NCBI RefSeq assembly: GCF_000165425.1
Contig: NW_001798967.1
Span: 345,657 to 409,656, forward strand
Origin: Paramecium tetraurelia
Lineage: Eukaryota; Ciliophora; Oligohymenophorea; Peniculida; Parameciidae
Reading direction: 5' to 3'
Length of the DNA: 64,000 bases
In this document: one piece after another, positions 11,503 to 22,892 of the stretch
How the letters are laid out: the number at the start of each line of letters is the position of its first letter
Numbering within the stretch: the first letter of the stretch is position 1
The notes under the pieces: model-generated
What the model was told of the DNA's origin: nothing
Seen by the model: only the letters and a program-made list of their open reading frames with translations
Database searches by the model: none
Position numbers and translations under genes: made by a program

Positions 11503-12185
11503 TCATTTCTTGGTTTCTTTAGCTTGCTTTCTCTTTTCCTTGACTCCCACGAATTTAGCATTATACCAATCTTATCTTAATCTTCTGTAAACACTCTTAG
11601 CTCTTAATTCTTTTGAGATTACTGTGGCTTTCTCTCTCTTTGGAGTTCTTTAGAATGTGATTACCTGAAAATAATTGATATAATAGATACTTCTGGATTA
11701 GTATTTTATGTCACTGGTTATGCTACAACATCATTTCCTGAGTCTTTAACAACTCCATTCTTTGGTTTGCCAGCCACTCTTGGGAATAAGACTAATTTAG
11801 ATAAATAAGCCTTGATTCTCTTAACATTAACTGCCAATTCTTCTTAGTTATTGTTTCTTCTTCTGTGATCAACTGCAATTCCTACGGTTCTGGCGAATTA
11901 AGCATTAAGACCTGCTTCCTTCAATTCAATCAATGAGAATCCTCTTCCTAATTTCTATACTCCATTGTATTTGATTGTTTATCCTCTTACGACTGGTCTA
12001 AGTAATTCAACTGGTCTTGGAGAAGCTCCTATTGAGGATTTAGATTATGATTATTTACTTAATGCATTAGCTTATCTTCTTTATTATCTTCTTCTCTTGG
12101 CAGCTGGTTGATTGTAAAATGTCTTTACAAATCTTGTCCAGTGTTTTCTTAAATGGGCATTAGGGAGTTGTTAATTGTGCTTCAT
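11503..12185 (-). CDS. RPL13: 60S ribosomal protein eL13
   Basis: 218 residues with one 26-nt intron (GTATCT...TTTCAG, about 11660-11685). eL13 is a structural protein of the large subunit. Seen: the N-terminal block NAHLRKHWTRFVKTFYNQPA, followed by RPVVRGQTIKYNG, GRGFSLIELKEAGL, ARTVGIAVDHRRRN, LFPRVAGKPKNG, and the C-terminal region FQRTPKREKATVISKELRAK. Basic residues dominate throughout. TAA and TAG codons occur at Gln positions (for example HNQQLPN), which supports the code assignment. Length is close to the usual 206-211. The gene is oriented with its neighbours KIFBP and SF-assemblin on the minus strand. Confidence 0.95.
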
Positions 12186-12649
12186 TTTTAGAAAAAATTT
12201 AAAAAATAAATATAAGGATATTTAAAAATATATTAAATGACTCAAATTAACATTTTATTCATATAAACAAAATACTCTTGCTTCTCTATTTATCTTCAAT
12301 CATAGTCTCACTATTCTATTTATCACATGAATCCAATCTATTCACTTTTCTCATAGTTGAATTCTGTGATTGAAAAAATAACGACTTTTTATTATAAAAG
12401 AATCTATATTTCATAATTAAACTAAATTTCCTTATAAATCATTTATGAGGCCATATATATAAAGTGAGAAATTGTTCAAATCGTTAAGATTCCTAAAAAA
12501 CCAATGATATTATAAATGAAACTAAAAGATTAATGAAGGATTAATTTAAAAGAGAATTGAGTTTAGAAACCTAATTAATTAATTTGGATCTGCACCAATA
12601 AATATTATAATTATATATGAATATGTCTATATTTATAATCTCAAAATAT
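12186..12649. other. Intergenic
   Basis: A+T-rich spacer between two minus-strand genes. It should contain the eL13 promoter at its left end. I see no gene or repeat. Confidence 0.5.
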
Positions 12650-13472
12650 TCAATCTTTAGCTGCTCTATAAATTTTATTGCATGCATCTTCTAAAAGTCC
12701 TAAGAGAGATTCTTGAGATTCTTCTCTTAATTTTTTTTCTTCTTCGATTTCGCTCTTGACTCTGGAAACAAGGTCTTTCAGCATTTCAAAGATTGCTGCT
12801 TCCGATTCCTCTCTGAAATTAATTTATTCAATCAGTACCTTAATTTTTTCTAGTTGCCCAATCCCTCATTCAATCGTTTAATTTCATCTCCAGCTCTTCT
12901 CAAAGTACCATTATCACTGTCTTCCCTGTCTTATCCTTCTGTTTTAACCATGTCATATAACTTAGGTAGATCATTTTCCAAAGATGTCGTGATATTTTCG
13001 ATTTGCTCTTATCTAATTTTCCCTTCAGTTTAGATATCGGACTTCAAATAGACAACCTATGTGGAACGATTATTGATACTTTTTCATCTAAATATCCTGC
13101 TAATTTGAGATTTCCATCCTTTCTTAAAGCAATTTCTTATTCGAGTTTAGTTGTGATTCTACTTTCGAAAGCAGCAATTTCTCTCACTCTCTGTTCAAAT
13201 TAAGTCTCGAAGGCATTGTTTTCCTCTTCGATTTATTTTTGAAGACGAACTATTTCATCTTTCAGTGCATGCTATTATGTTATTAATACAATATTTACAA
13301 GTTTCCTATTGTATGAGGTAATTGTGTCTTGCATTCTCTCCTCGACGCCTGTGATTCTTCCGCAAATAGTGTCAATTCTGTGGGCTTTGGATGAATCATG
13401 TTATAATTAGATTGAGTTGAGCTTTTCAGAGATTTTAGCAAATCTTTCGTTGAAGGGTGTATTTGGATTCAT
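12650..13472 (-). CDS. SF-assemblin / beta-giardin family coiled coil
   Basis: 257 residues after introns of 23 nt (GTATCAATAA...CACATAG) and 26 nt (GTACTGATTG...TTTCAG); the total is in frame. SF-assemblins build striated rootlet fibres at basal bodies. Seen: a short head (MNPNTPFNERFAKISEKL), then one long heptad-patterned helix with the family blocks ERMQDTITSYNRKL, IVRLQKQIEEENNAFE, REIAAFESRITTKLEQEI, RAGDEIKRLNEGLG, and the conserved C-terminal type ending EESQESLLGLLEDACNKIY. Length and head-rod design match the family. Paramecium is known to have many such paralogues. Start at the only ATG that precedes the head sequence. Confidence 0.85.
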
Positions 13473-13954
13473 TTTATTAACAAATTTATTTAAGTATATT
13501 TATATTTAAAGCTTAATAAAAGAAATAAACATAATATAAAATTTAACAAAGATATTATATTCATAATAATTAATTTACAAACCGGTTTTTAAGTAGTCTT
13601 CTTATTTTGGTTCTTCCCATGTGAATTTCAGAAAAGTTTCCTATATACTTTTGAGTCAAATCTCAAGAATACCGACATCATGTAATTTTAATAAAATAAA
13701 TATTATGTTTGATACGTCTTTTTAGTATTAAAATAAATGCCAAATTTTATTTACTATTTTACATTTAGAACTTAATATCCTTTCTAATTAGGTTAATCGA
13801 ATACAAGATTGATAATTATTATGATATATTTAAGTTTAATGACTTAAATAATAATTTATTTAATTTCTTAAAATAATGATACCTCCAGATAGTTAATTCC
13901 TTCTTAAATTTAAAATTTTCGCCAATTAATAATTATTAATAAATTATCACACTT
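13473..13954. other. Intergenic with a possible short exon
   Basis: On the minus strand near 13575-13670 a 32-nt GT...AG segment could join MMS to ETFLKFTWEEPKQEDYLKTG, which looks protein-like. The frame then runs open into A+T-rich DNA and meets the SF-assemblin start without a stop. It may be a gene remnant, an upstream exon, or chance. The rest is featureless. Confidence 0.25.
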
Positions 13955-14576
13955 ATGAACAACGCTATCAAGAGTGAAGAAAACTTAGATTTTCAAAATA
14001 GTTTTGAAAAGTATAAGTAATTTGATATTTATGAATAATTCCAGAAAAAATAATCGACCCTCACATTATCAAAAGGTTGACGAGAATATTAGACAGCAAA
14101 TTATAGATTAAGCATGCAACATGGGGTAGCCATTAAGATAAGTAAAATCATTTTTAATTTCAGATAGCTCAAAACCATGGAATTAAATATTCAACTGCAA
14201 AAGCTATTGTCTAGGTGTACCAAAACGAAGGAAGAATAGGAAAAAAACGAACAAGAGATAAACGAATTTTTTAAGAGATTGAAACCTTCATGATAGTTGT
14301 TCACAAGTAATCAGGCAAAATAGAAAAGCTCAAACACAAATCTGAATGCAGTGATCTAAAAACCAATTTTCAGACTGCTAAAATAAAGTAAAACCACATA
14401 AATTAAAGGTTATTAGTCTTGAAGAAGCCCACTATTCTTAGCTAGCTCAATATTTTGGAAAGTATACTCTGTATTAAGAAGATGAGGCATAAAGTTCATA
14501 AAATGAAACCTTACTGAACATTGTTAAAACTTTAAATGAGTAATACTAATAATTTTAGAATGATCCTTCACAATGA
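13955..14576 (+). CDS. Helix-turn-helix (homeodomain-like) protein
   Basis: 180 residues after introns of 34, 22 and 23 nt, exactly in frame. Residues about 25-85 form a homeodomain-like/paired-type HTH: helix 1 ENIRQQIIDQACNMG, helix 2 LRQIAQNHG, recognition helix IKYSTAKAIVQVYQNEGRI, then a basic cluster GKKRTRDKR. This resembles the HTH found in transposase N-termini and in small ciliate and microsporidian nuclear proteins. The C-terminal half (EAHYSQLAQYFGKYTLYQEDE) is acidic and unrecognised, and no transposase catalytic domain follows. DNA binding is inferred; the role is unknown. The first intron decides the start: ATG at 13955 with splicing is preferred over an internal ATG at 14031. 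Confidence 0.65.
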
Positions 14577-15409
14577 CGACGATTAATTTATTTATCAATA
14601 TAAAAAAATAACTTTATCCTTAAAAATGGCACTTTTTATTTTTTAATTGTTCTTTCTATTTTATATAAATATATTAATTTTACTATTTCTTTTATTTGAA
14701 TGATGCAATATATTACTAATAAGTAATGAGAAAAATGATAACACATCTAATCATGAATAATATTAAATTTCTTGATTTGATGATAAACATCTGGTATACA
14801 AATTATTTAGATAATAATTTAGAAGATAAATTATTGATTGATAGTAATTTGAATTATATTTCATTAATAATTAAAAATATTAATAATTAATAAATTGTAA
14901 TAAATTTTTCATTAAAATAAAATATATTTATATATTCTGAATGAATAAGATTAAAGAATAAATTATTTTCAAATGCTACTTATTCTAAAGAGCCAATTTA
15001 ATAAGTTAAAGTTACAGTTTTGTGAAAAATTATTACATTTATTCAAATATCTACAATATAGCTTGCTGATATAAAATTTTTATTTTTGATATCTAACCAT
15101 ATTGTTTATGAAAATTGACAGCGACATTCCCTTCTACAACCATTAAGTAATCAGTTTTTTATGATTTCCAATATTATTGCATTATTAGCTTTTAGTATGG
15201 ACTTCTTCCTTTTATAATCACAAATGTAGCCCTTTTTGTTGCCTAAACTGTTTCTCTACTAGATTGTAGCTTTTCAATGACAAAAGAAAAATAAAAATTA
15301 AATTAATTTCTATGAAATTTAATATATAATTTAATATTAAATATAAATTGTGAAATAGTACCATAAATTTTTACGAGACATAAATATATAATTAAATATA
15401 TCTATAAAA
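14577..15409. other. Gene-poor stretch with a possible minus-strand remnant
   Basis: Between 15290 and about 15000 on the minus strand an open frame without ATG reads IEKLQSSRETVQATKRATF, FVIIKGRSPYQKL and DYLMVVEGNVAVNFHK. The pattern YLMVVEGNVAV faintly resembles a cyclic-nucleotide-binding beta strand, but this is speculative. No start, introns or neighbours support a gene. The rest (14580-14990) is very A+T-rich with nothing visible. Confidence 0.3.
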
Positions 15410-16661
15410 TCATTATTAACATTTTACTGCCGATCTCCTACAGTAGGGACAAGAATTCTTGATTTTCAACCATCTAATTAGACAGTCAGAATGAAATATA
15501 TGTTAGCATTCCAGTAATATAATTTTCTATTTTTTTTGGATATCATCACCGCAAATGGGACATTAAATTGTATTATTATTCTACTCTTCCAATTAGGCTA
15601 AATCTACAGCTTAGTTTCGTTTTTATTACACTTCTAGTTAAGAATTAAAGGACTTAATTTCTAATTTTTCTAAATCCTCTTCTCTCAAATTGGTAACTTA
15701 AACTTGAGGATTGTCATTAAAAAATCTTCCGTCTCTACAGTTCCTTAATTATAAATAATATTGCCCCTCGATAATATGTAAATGTTTACTAATATATGAA
15801 GGTTATAGATGAAGGCGATCACAATGCTTGCTACAGTTACACCAGCAATTAAGTATGAAATTTACTCATAGTCAATAACCAATTAGATACCATCTATGAT
15901 GACTTGTAGGAATTGAATTAAAACAAATAGATTTATCACAAGGTAAATCTTAGTAATCTCAAAGACATGAAACATTAACTAATTTATGAGAAACTTAATG
16001 AAAGGCTTGATTTCCCTCTGTAAATTATCAAACTTGATAGAATAATAGAAGCCTAAGATTTCAAATATGAATATTTACACACAAAAATGATCAGTGTTTA
16101 AAAATAAAAAAGGTATTCATATGATAAGAATAATCTTCTGTCACAAGGGGGAAGCTAATGTACATCGTTCCTTCTGATTATATTTCTCGAATAGAATGAA
16201 TAAAGATGATTGCAGACAAAAAATGCTGATGCATAATATAATAATTGGGTAGCGGTGTATTTTTAAAGGTTTGTATCGAATGTTCCATATAAAGCAATAA
16301 TGAAACTAAAAATCTAGTTGGATGAATAAAAAAAACACTACCTCATTAAAAAGTATAATAGGGTATGAGACTTTGTAATGATTTTGCCATAAATTGATTA
16401 GTAAGTTCCTTAAATTATCTCCAGTTCCCAAATAGGCATGCCAAATTAAGGTAACCCAAATATAAATAACTCCTAAATGATACAATATTAAATAAGTCAA
16501 AGGTATTTTTAGTGCATAGGCTGTCTAAATTTTATGCAGTATTATACTTCTGATCTATCTGTTTAGATTTGGTCATATAAATAATAAGAGCTAATTGAGA
16601 TTGGGCAACTTATAAATATAATTGCTATGGTTGTGTGAAATATGAGTTTGAGAAAGACCAT
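15410..16661 (-). CDS. Multi-pass membrane RING-H2 E3 ubiquitin ligase
   Basis: 382 residues with introns of 23, 28, 26 and 26 nt; the spliced length is an exact multiple of three. The N-terminal two thirds contain several hydrophobic helices (LKLIFHTTIAIIFISC, LGVIYIWVTLIWHAYL, IFSFIIALYGTF, YLVINLFVLIQFLQVII). A Cys-rich linker follows (NCWCNCSKHCDRLHL), then the C-terminal RING-H2: CPICGDDI, LECQHIYHSDCLIRWL, NSCPYCRR. All eight zinc ligands are present in the C3H2C3 order. The design (TM bundle then cytosolic RING at the C-terminus) fits endomembrane E3 ligases. An alternative unspliced reading has in-frame TGA codons and is rejected. The substrate is unknown. Confidence 0.85.
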
Positions 16662-16965
16662 TAATATTGATTTATAAAATATTAGTATAAAAATTAATAT
16701 AATTATAATAAGGTGTAATTAATTATATTGGGCATGTCATATTAGTTATAATTCTGAATAAAAATAGTTACTAATTTATTTAAGTTAAAGTAAGAAGACT
16801 GATGTACTCAAAAATATTTTTAAATAAGTAATATGATTATAATTACTGAATGATTGAAATATAATGTATTATATATAATTATTCTGATATGAACTGATAA
16901 ATAATTCTATTATTAAAATTTGAAAATAATTAATTACTGGATATAGGAAGAATAATTAAAATTAA
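16662..16965. other. Divergent intergenic region
   Basis: About 300 bp between divergently transcribed RING and ATG8 genes, presumably holding both promoters. No specific element recognised. Confidence 0.5.
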
Positions 16966-17352
16966 ATGAAATTCAAATACAAAATACAAAATTCTTATGA
17001 ATAAAGAACATAATAATCTTTTAATCTAATTGAAAAGCATGGATAAATGATACCTGTAATAATTGAATTGGTTTTAAAATCGAGATGGCTAAAAGAAATT
17101 TTTAATAAACATAAATAATTTTAAAAAATGATTGTTAGAGAAACTATTTCAGTTCAAGATCTATTCAATACACTTAAATATAAATACTATCCATAAATGA
17201 CACCTACATTTGGAATATTTATATATGTTGGGGGAAATAAATTATTATTACATAATTCATTTCCAAAATCTTTAAAAGAATTTTATGAATAAAATAAGGA
17301 TAGTGATGGTTGGCTTTACTTAGCATTGACATTTTAAGAATGTTATGGTTGA
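16966..17352 (+). CDS. ATG8: Autophagy ubiquitin-like protein ATG8, divergent
   Basis: 128 residues, no intron. ATG8 is conjugated to phosphatidylethanolamine on autophagosome membranes. The start MKFKYK matches the family's first beta-helix element, and IPVIIE corresponds to the conserved IPVIVE strand. FIYVGGNKLL matches the F-x-F-V-N-N strand, and the end DGWLYLALTFQECYG fits the E-D-G-F-L-Y-x-x-Y-x-x-E-x-x-Y-G ending. The reading stops directly after the Gly, so no ATG4 cleavage would be needed before lipidation. Divergence is strong in the middle (residues 50-70), where the usual D-L-D-K-K-K-F-L-V block is not obvious. Confidence 0.82.
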
Positions 17353-17622
17353 TCTATTTATTAGATTTATGTTTACTCTTATATGAAAATATTAAAATTT
17401 TAAATTAATTTAAATGTTCTTCATAAGGACAAATTTTATGAAAAGCATCCTAATGTTTTGATTCTCAAAATATTCAACCAACCATAGGATATCTTCTAAT
17501 CAATTTTTCAGGTAAACATCCTATGTTTCCATTTATCTATTTTTCCAATCAATAATTATTCTAATTACATAATAATAATTTAAATATCAATTAATATCAA
17601 TATTTATATAAAAATATATTAT

Positions 17623-18200
17623 TCATTAAGTTTCTCCTTGTTGTTATTACTATGGATGAGCAATATATTCAAAGTCTTTTTTATTTTACAGACCCAGACA
17701 ATTTGTTATCCATTTTGTTAATTCTTCTAATAATTTTGGGTATTTGTTCTAATCTTTAATCCATATTGAGATTAGTATAAAGTTTTTTTTAGAGTGAGCA
17801 ATCTTAAAAATAAATATTAATTTTACGATTCCGCATACGCCTTGTAAATGTGGATTATCATCACTTAAGATAGTGCAATATTAATTCTTCCCACACTCTA
17901 TTTTCAAATCCTCTCTTCACTCTAAGAATTAATCTACCACCATTCATGTTTTATGGATCTTCCCATACAGGTTGAATTTGCTCTTGGAATAAGAAAAATT
18001 GTGCTCCAAAAGGTAACTTCTCAGGTTTAACCATATAAGAATAGTATGACCAAAATTCTCTAGCGGTTCCAAATGAGCCTTGAATATGTCTATAGTTTAC
18101 CTATTTATTTAAGCTGATCACTAAAATTGTCAATATTTTAGTCTTTGCTGACACTCAACCAAAAGGTAAACCTTGATCTTAATTAAGAATCCTAGTTCAT
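17623..18200 (-). CDS. eIF4E-family cap-binding protein, with a frame problem
   Basis: eIF4E proteins bind the mRNA 5' cap. Seen: FTFWLSVSKDQNIDNF, SFGTAREFWSYYSYM, PEKLPFGAQFFLFQEQI, PVWEDPQNMNGGRL, NRVWEELIL, GVCGI and LISIWIKDQNKYPKLLEEL, in the family's order. Introns of 22 nt (GTAAACTATAG...CAAG) and 24 nt (GTAAAATTAA...TTTAAG) fit. Between VWEELIL and the next block the frame breaks at CTT AAG TGA TGA near 17865: one extra nucleotide must be skipped to continue with DDNPHLQGVCGI. Removing a 31-nt GTG...AAG segment would also restore frame but deletes the conserved Trp-Glu. It may be a pseudogene, a recoding site or a sequence error. GGRL replaces the common GGRW. Confidence 0.75.
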
Positions 18201-18350
18201 ACACGTAATTATGTAAAAATAAATAAGTTTTATTTAATGAATATTTACATTTTTCAATTCTGATTAATATGACAGGTTTGTAAAGAATAGGGAAACTAGT
18301 AGAACATATATATGATGGTTATTTAATGTTATGAAATAAAAATATTAAAT

Positions 18351-19824
18351 TCAATCTGATATAAAAGCTTTTTATCTATCCAAACCTTTTTAAGGGACTT
18401 CGCTTTAAATTATAAAATTAATTATACTCTTCTTCATTGCCTGAAGGTCTTTTATCTGAATTTTGTTATTAAATAATTTCCTTCTCTTATTTTAATCTAT
18501 CCACATTTAATCTATGGACATTTCCAGGTGTATATGGACTCGATCTTCTTTAAGAGTATCTTCTCTCAGGAGTAGCGTCATTCTTAATCAACACTCCTGA
18601 GATGTATGGTTTTTAAGGAGAATATCTTCTAGTTCTTTTATTGGAATATTCATCTAGTTTGTGTCTTAGTATAATGTCAAAATATACCTAATATTTTAAA
18701 CTCTTTTTTGAATATTTTAAGATTCAATAGACTCAGCAGGTTTTAAATCAATTCTATGTTGTACTGTCTTCAAACTCTTTTTACAATTAAAACCCTATAA
18801 GCCTTTCTATTGAACTTCATATGGATTTATTTAATGAGTGTCACAATGAAATAGTTCTCCAATATAATTTTACAAATCTCCCTTTAATCTTTTGGTTTTC
18901 TAGGATCTTCTAATGTGATCATTTTCATCAAAATTTGAGGGCTGTTAGAAGTTCTTAGGACTTCTAAATTAATCTTTAGGACGTGCCAGTTTTGGAGATA
19001 ATATTTTGATGTTATTGGAATCATAGATGAATGTTTTTGATTATTAGTTTGTTGAATAGTTGCCTCTTTTGTGAATGATACTATGTTAAGAGTCTAAATA
19101 ACTTTTTTTAGGTAATGTCACTTTTCCAATGACAACAATTTAACTTTCAACTAATGGCTATTCAAGTTTTTATTTTTATGCACCATCTGATGCATCTGCC
19201 TATTATGGGATTTCTGCCAATTTGGTTTGCATTTTACTAATTGAAAGTTCATTAAATTAAATTTAACTTTTTTTTGCCAAAAACTAAGAAAAAATATCAC
19301 TTTCATTTGGAACCACTTCGTCCTTTTGTTTTTAATCAGTGCTTGTTTAAACCATTTCACCTAACTTTTTATATAAATCTTCAAGATTTTCACATCCTTA
19401 AATTTAAGATACTATTAACTTTTTTTTTTAAGGATCTCCCTTAAACATCTTAGCATCCTTATCTTCCAAGATTACAAGCACTTCTAACTTTTCATCTATC
19501 ATCTATAATTTATGCTAATTGGCTTTATAATTAAATTCCCATGATTCCCAAATCTTAATAAAGTTTTCTTCATTTAAGTGTTAATCCTTAAACAATTCAT
19601 TCCTAGGATGATAAGGAAACTTACAAGTTTAGACCTTTTGCATAGTCAGCAAAATCTTAAATTTACAATTCTTGAGCATTCTCTTTCACCAAACCTTTAT
19701 ATGCTTCTGATGGATTCTTGAACTTTTACTAAAGGTTTTTCTTTAGAATAACCCAATTCTCGAGATTTGCTTATTGAGTCTACAAGACTTGCTTCTATTT
19801 GGTTAATTCTTCGATTTCGGACAT
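18351..19824 (-). CDS. Uncharacterised coiled-coil/low-complexity protein
   Basis: 467 residues after introns of 22, 23 and 25 nt; the spliced length is in frame. The N-terminal 100 residues are helical (MSEIEELTKQKQVLQTQQAN, EAYKGLVKENAQELQIQDF), followed by a Lys/Gln-rich mid-region. The C-terminal 150 residues are basic with many Ser-Pro and Arg-Tyr-Ser sites (TRRYSPQKPYISGVLI, ERRYSQRRSSPYTPG), the kind of sequence phosphorylated by cyclin-dependent or NEK kinases. I recognise no domain. It lies 31 bp downstream of the GBP gene on the same strand. Confidence 0.75.
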
Positions 19825-19855
19825 GATATTATTAATTAATTAAAATAAATTTTAT

Positions 19856-22090
19856 TCAATATTACTTTAAACTATTAATGAGTGCATCATTTTATTTCTT
19901 TTCTTCTTATATTTTATAATAGGCTTCTTGCAATTGTTTCCTTATGTATTCCTTTTAATACTTCCATTCTTACAATGTATTTTCGCTTTGTTTTTGCATA
20001 TTATTAATGAAGGCACAATCATTGGTGTTATGTTTTTATTATTTTCTGGCTGAATAATAATTTTCATTCTTTTTATCACCTTCAACCTCACCTCTGTTCT
20101 CTTTAATTTATATTTGATAATCCGATATCTATGAGTTCAATTTGAATATTTCTATTTTGAATTCGTTTAATTCTTATTAGTGTTCTTTCTCTTGTTGTTG
20201 ATACAAATTTGAGAATTTATCAATGTTGACATTCGAATCAATCACTCTTTATTCGAATTTAGATATTATAGATCTTAATTTGTTGAGTTCCTACTTATTT
20301 TGGTTGTCAATTGATTTTAACTATTAATTATGATCTTATTGTAACTATTCTAATTATAATTTTATATCAGCTATAAGAGTTTCTGAAACAGAATTTCGTT
20401 TCTTCATTTACTCATTTTCAGCCTTCAATTTTTCAATCAGTTTATCCTTTTATCTATTATCCTCTAATTGAAATTCTTAATAACTCTGTAGTTCTGTTTA
20501 TAATCTTCTAATTTCAAGTTCTTATTTTGATTAAATTTGAATATGCAAATTCGATAGATTTTTAATAATATGAAATTCGTGTTATATTCTTTGAACTGTA
20601 CTTTCCCAAATCTATGTGATATAATTTTAAAGTTCATTGACATTGATATTTTTAGACAGATATTCTGAGACTGCATTATTTGCTATATCAACAATTCCCC
20701 AAAAGTCCTCTTTATCATAATGATGAATTTCGTCTATAAAATTGTTTTTTATTGTTTCTAATTAAATCAATTATATATCCTAATATCTTCTCTACGAATC
20801 ATTAAACAATCTTTCCAAATCCTTCTTCACACTCTTCCATCTCTTCATAAAAATCTCTTTCTCACTATTCCCTTCTAAGTGATTCTTTATTTTCTTTAAT
20901 AACTACAAATAAATTATTGAGTTTACAATTTAATTTAATTCCACCAGATCTCCCAAATCTTGATCTTGAAAGAACTCTTCAATAGCTTATTTATAATACT
21001 CAATTTAAGTGTTGATATGATATTCAAACTCCTGCTCCTGAATCATTTGCCATTAGGTTGCTATCTCAGGCAAAGTACCTTCATTTATTGCATCCACAAA
21101 ATACCTAAATTAAATTTTCTAATACTTGGACATTTCAATAAAAGTAAATGGAGTTATGGCTTTGCCTTTGTATTGTTTGAACTATACTTTAAATGATAAT
21201 TTCTTCCTCAAGGCAAGCACCTATTCCTGAAATTCAACTCTTAATTCTTCAAAATTTATACTACTCAACTCTTAGAGTGCTTTTTCATCCTCTATAGGTC
21301 TTACAAGAGTGATGCAATCCCTCTCAGCAAAGAATTAAGAAATATGTCTCCTAATTTTATTTTTATTTTCTATAGTTTCACTTATTCCTTTTAATGGTTT
21401 AAGAGCAGCTTCTAAATAATCCTTTGGAAGTATCTTATTCCCATACTCATCTTAAAGTCTTAGTGTGAAATCTCTCAAGATCCACAAAAAAGAAGGAAAG
21501 GTTTCAAATAAATCCTTTTATGTATTTTGATCTGCCTTCTGCAGCATTTTTGTTAAGTTAACCTACTTTAAATTATTAACTTACAATTAAACCCAAATTC
21601 TACAATGCCATATCATCTATAGTCCCAACACTATTATAAATAAAATAGCTGCTCATTAACATTGCCAAAAGGAATACTTTAACATCATGATTCATATCTT
21701 CTTCAACTGACCCAATCCCTTCTGTATCAATTAAAATGGCTGGAATTGGTTCCTTACTTCTGCTAGACTCAAAATAAATCAACTCGGACCACATCCATAA
21801 ACCCTTAATATTATTCAATTTGTATTACTTTAGTACAAGCATTGATAGTAGAACCTACTTCAAACCCTCTACTTTATTAAAGCAATAATTAATTAATTAG
21901 GTAGCTTTTTCCAGTTCGGTATTTGCCAACAACGACAATCACAGCAAAATTCTTGCATTTATCATTAAACGATTTTATTATCTATACAGCCTCCTAACAA
22001 AGGACTAATTCTATTAATTTCCTTTAATTTAATACTTTTTGTTTAAGGCTCAATTGCAATCAATTAAATAGCTCTTGGACTTTGTTGCAT
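19856..22090 (-). CDS. Guanylate-binding protein (GBP/atlastin-like large GTPase)
   Basis: About 718 residues with three introns (31 nt near the start, 25 and 22 nt), in frame. GBPs are dynamin-superfamily GTPases that act on membranes. The G domain shows the P-loop VVGKYRTGKSYLINQLL (G1), GSTINACTKGLWMWSE (switch region), IDTEGIGSVEED (G3, DxxG), LMSSYFIYNSVGTIDDMAL, LWILRDFTLRL (the GBP-specific R-D guanine motif) and ERDCITLVRP. A helical middle domain and a long C-terminal coiled coil of about 300 residues follow (for example ELEIRRLQTELQSYQEFQLE). There is no CaaX box; the protein ends in QY. Length is somewhat above animal GBPs because of the coiled coil. Confidence 0.9.
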
Positions 22091-22188
22091 AGTAAATTAA
22101 TTTAACGATTAAGTTTTATAATTAATGTAATTTATGCAATAGTGAATAATTCATACACAAAAACAAAACGTTTGAACTTCTAATATTA

Positions 22189-22560
22189 ATGCAGGAGGTC
22201 CAATTTGATTATATCTACTAAATGCTAAATACTAGTTTCTATAAACTTAAAACGATCTAAATGAAGAATGTTCTAAAAAGAAACTTATACAAATAATAAT
22301 AATAATTGAGGATGAATATATAATAGATCCTTAAATTAGAAAAAATTCAATCTTTAATAAGGTCCAGTATTTTTACTTTAAAGAACTAATGGATATAGTG
22401 GATACTATTATGTATACCGTCTATCCCATTTAGTAATTATTGTAGAAAGTCAGGTTTTCAATACAGAACATTATAAGGCATAAATTATGGGCTATATATG
22501 GATAGAGGAAGTCCATTATCAAATATATTATATTTATAATGTAGCAATAATTTTATTTTA
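22189..22560 (+). CDS. Possible small gene, model uncertain
   Basis: An ATG at 22189 opens a frame (MQEVQFDYIYQMLNTSFYKL), and a second protein-like stretch follows in another frame (EDEYIIDPQIRKNSIFNKV). A good 32-nt intron (GTATTTTTAC...GGATATAG, about 22369-22400) would join the latter to HGYYYVYRLSHLVIIVESQV and GYIWIEEVHYQIYYIYN. The first junction cannot be spliced convincingly. No family is recognised. The remainder up to 22892 shows nothing. Confidence 0.35.
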
Positions 22561-22892
22561 ATAAACTTTGGATAATTTACTAAAGTCAATTATTTCTAAT
22601 TAGTTTGTCTTTCTTATCATTTAATTTTTTCATTAGCCACTCTTTATCAGAATTACATAGGTTAGATAAAATGTGGTATTTAATGAATTTTTATAAAGAT
22701 CTCAATCAAGTTATATGACAGCTCAGTGATTACAAAAATCTGCTTAATATAACTATTATGGGTTTGGGTTTTGTAATGTTAGTTGAACTAAATTGAAATA
22801 TTGTTTGATTAAGTGATAAACTCTTAGTGAGAGAGTTATAAATTTATTCACATTTTTGTTTAATCTGTACATATTATTATATTTAATTAAAT

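Noticed and set aside
12650-13472. Plus-strand open frame at 13003-13203
   Set aside because: It is antisense to the SF-assemblin coding region and lacks protein-like features of its own.
15410-16661. In-frame TGA codons in an unspliced reading of the RING-H2 gene (apparent TGA-Trp recoding)
   Set aside because: Placing 28-nt and 26-nt introns gives a continuous frame with exact length, so no recoding is needed.
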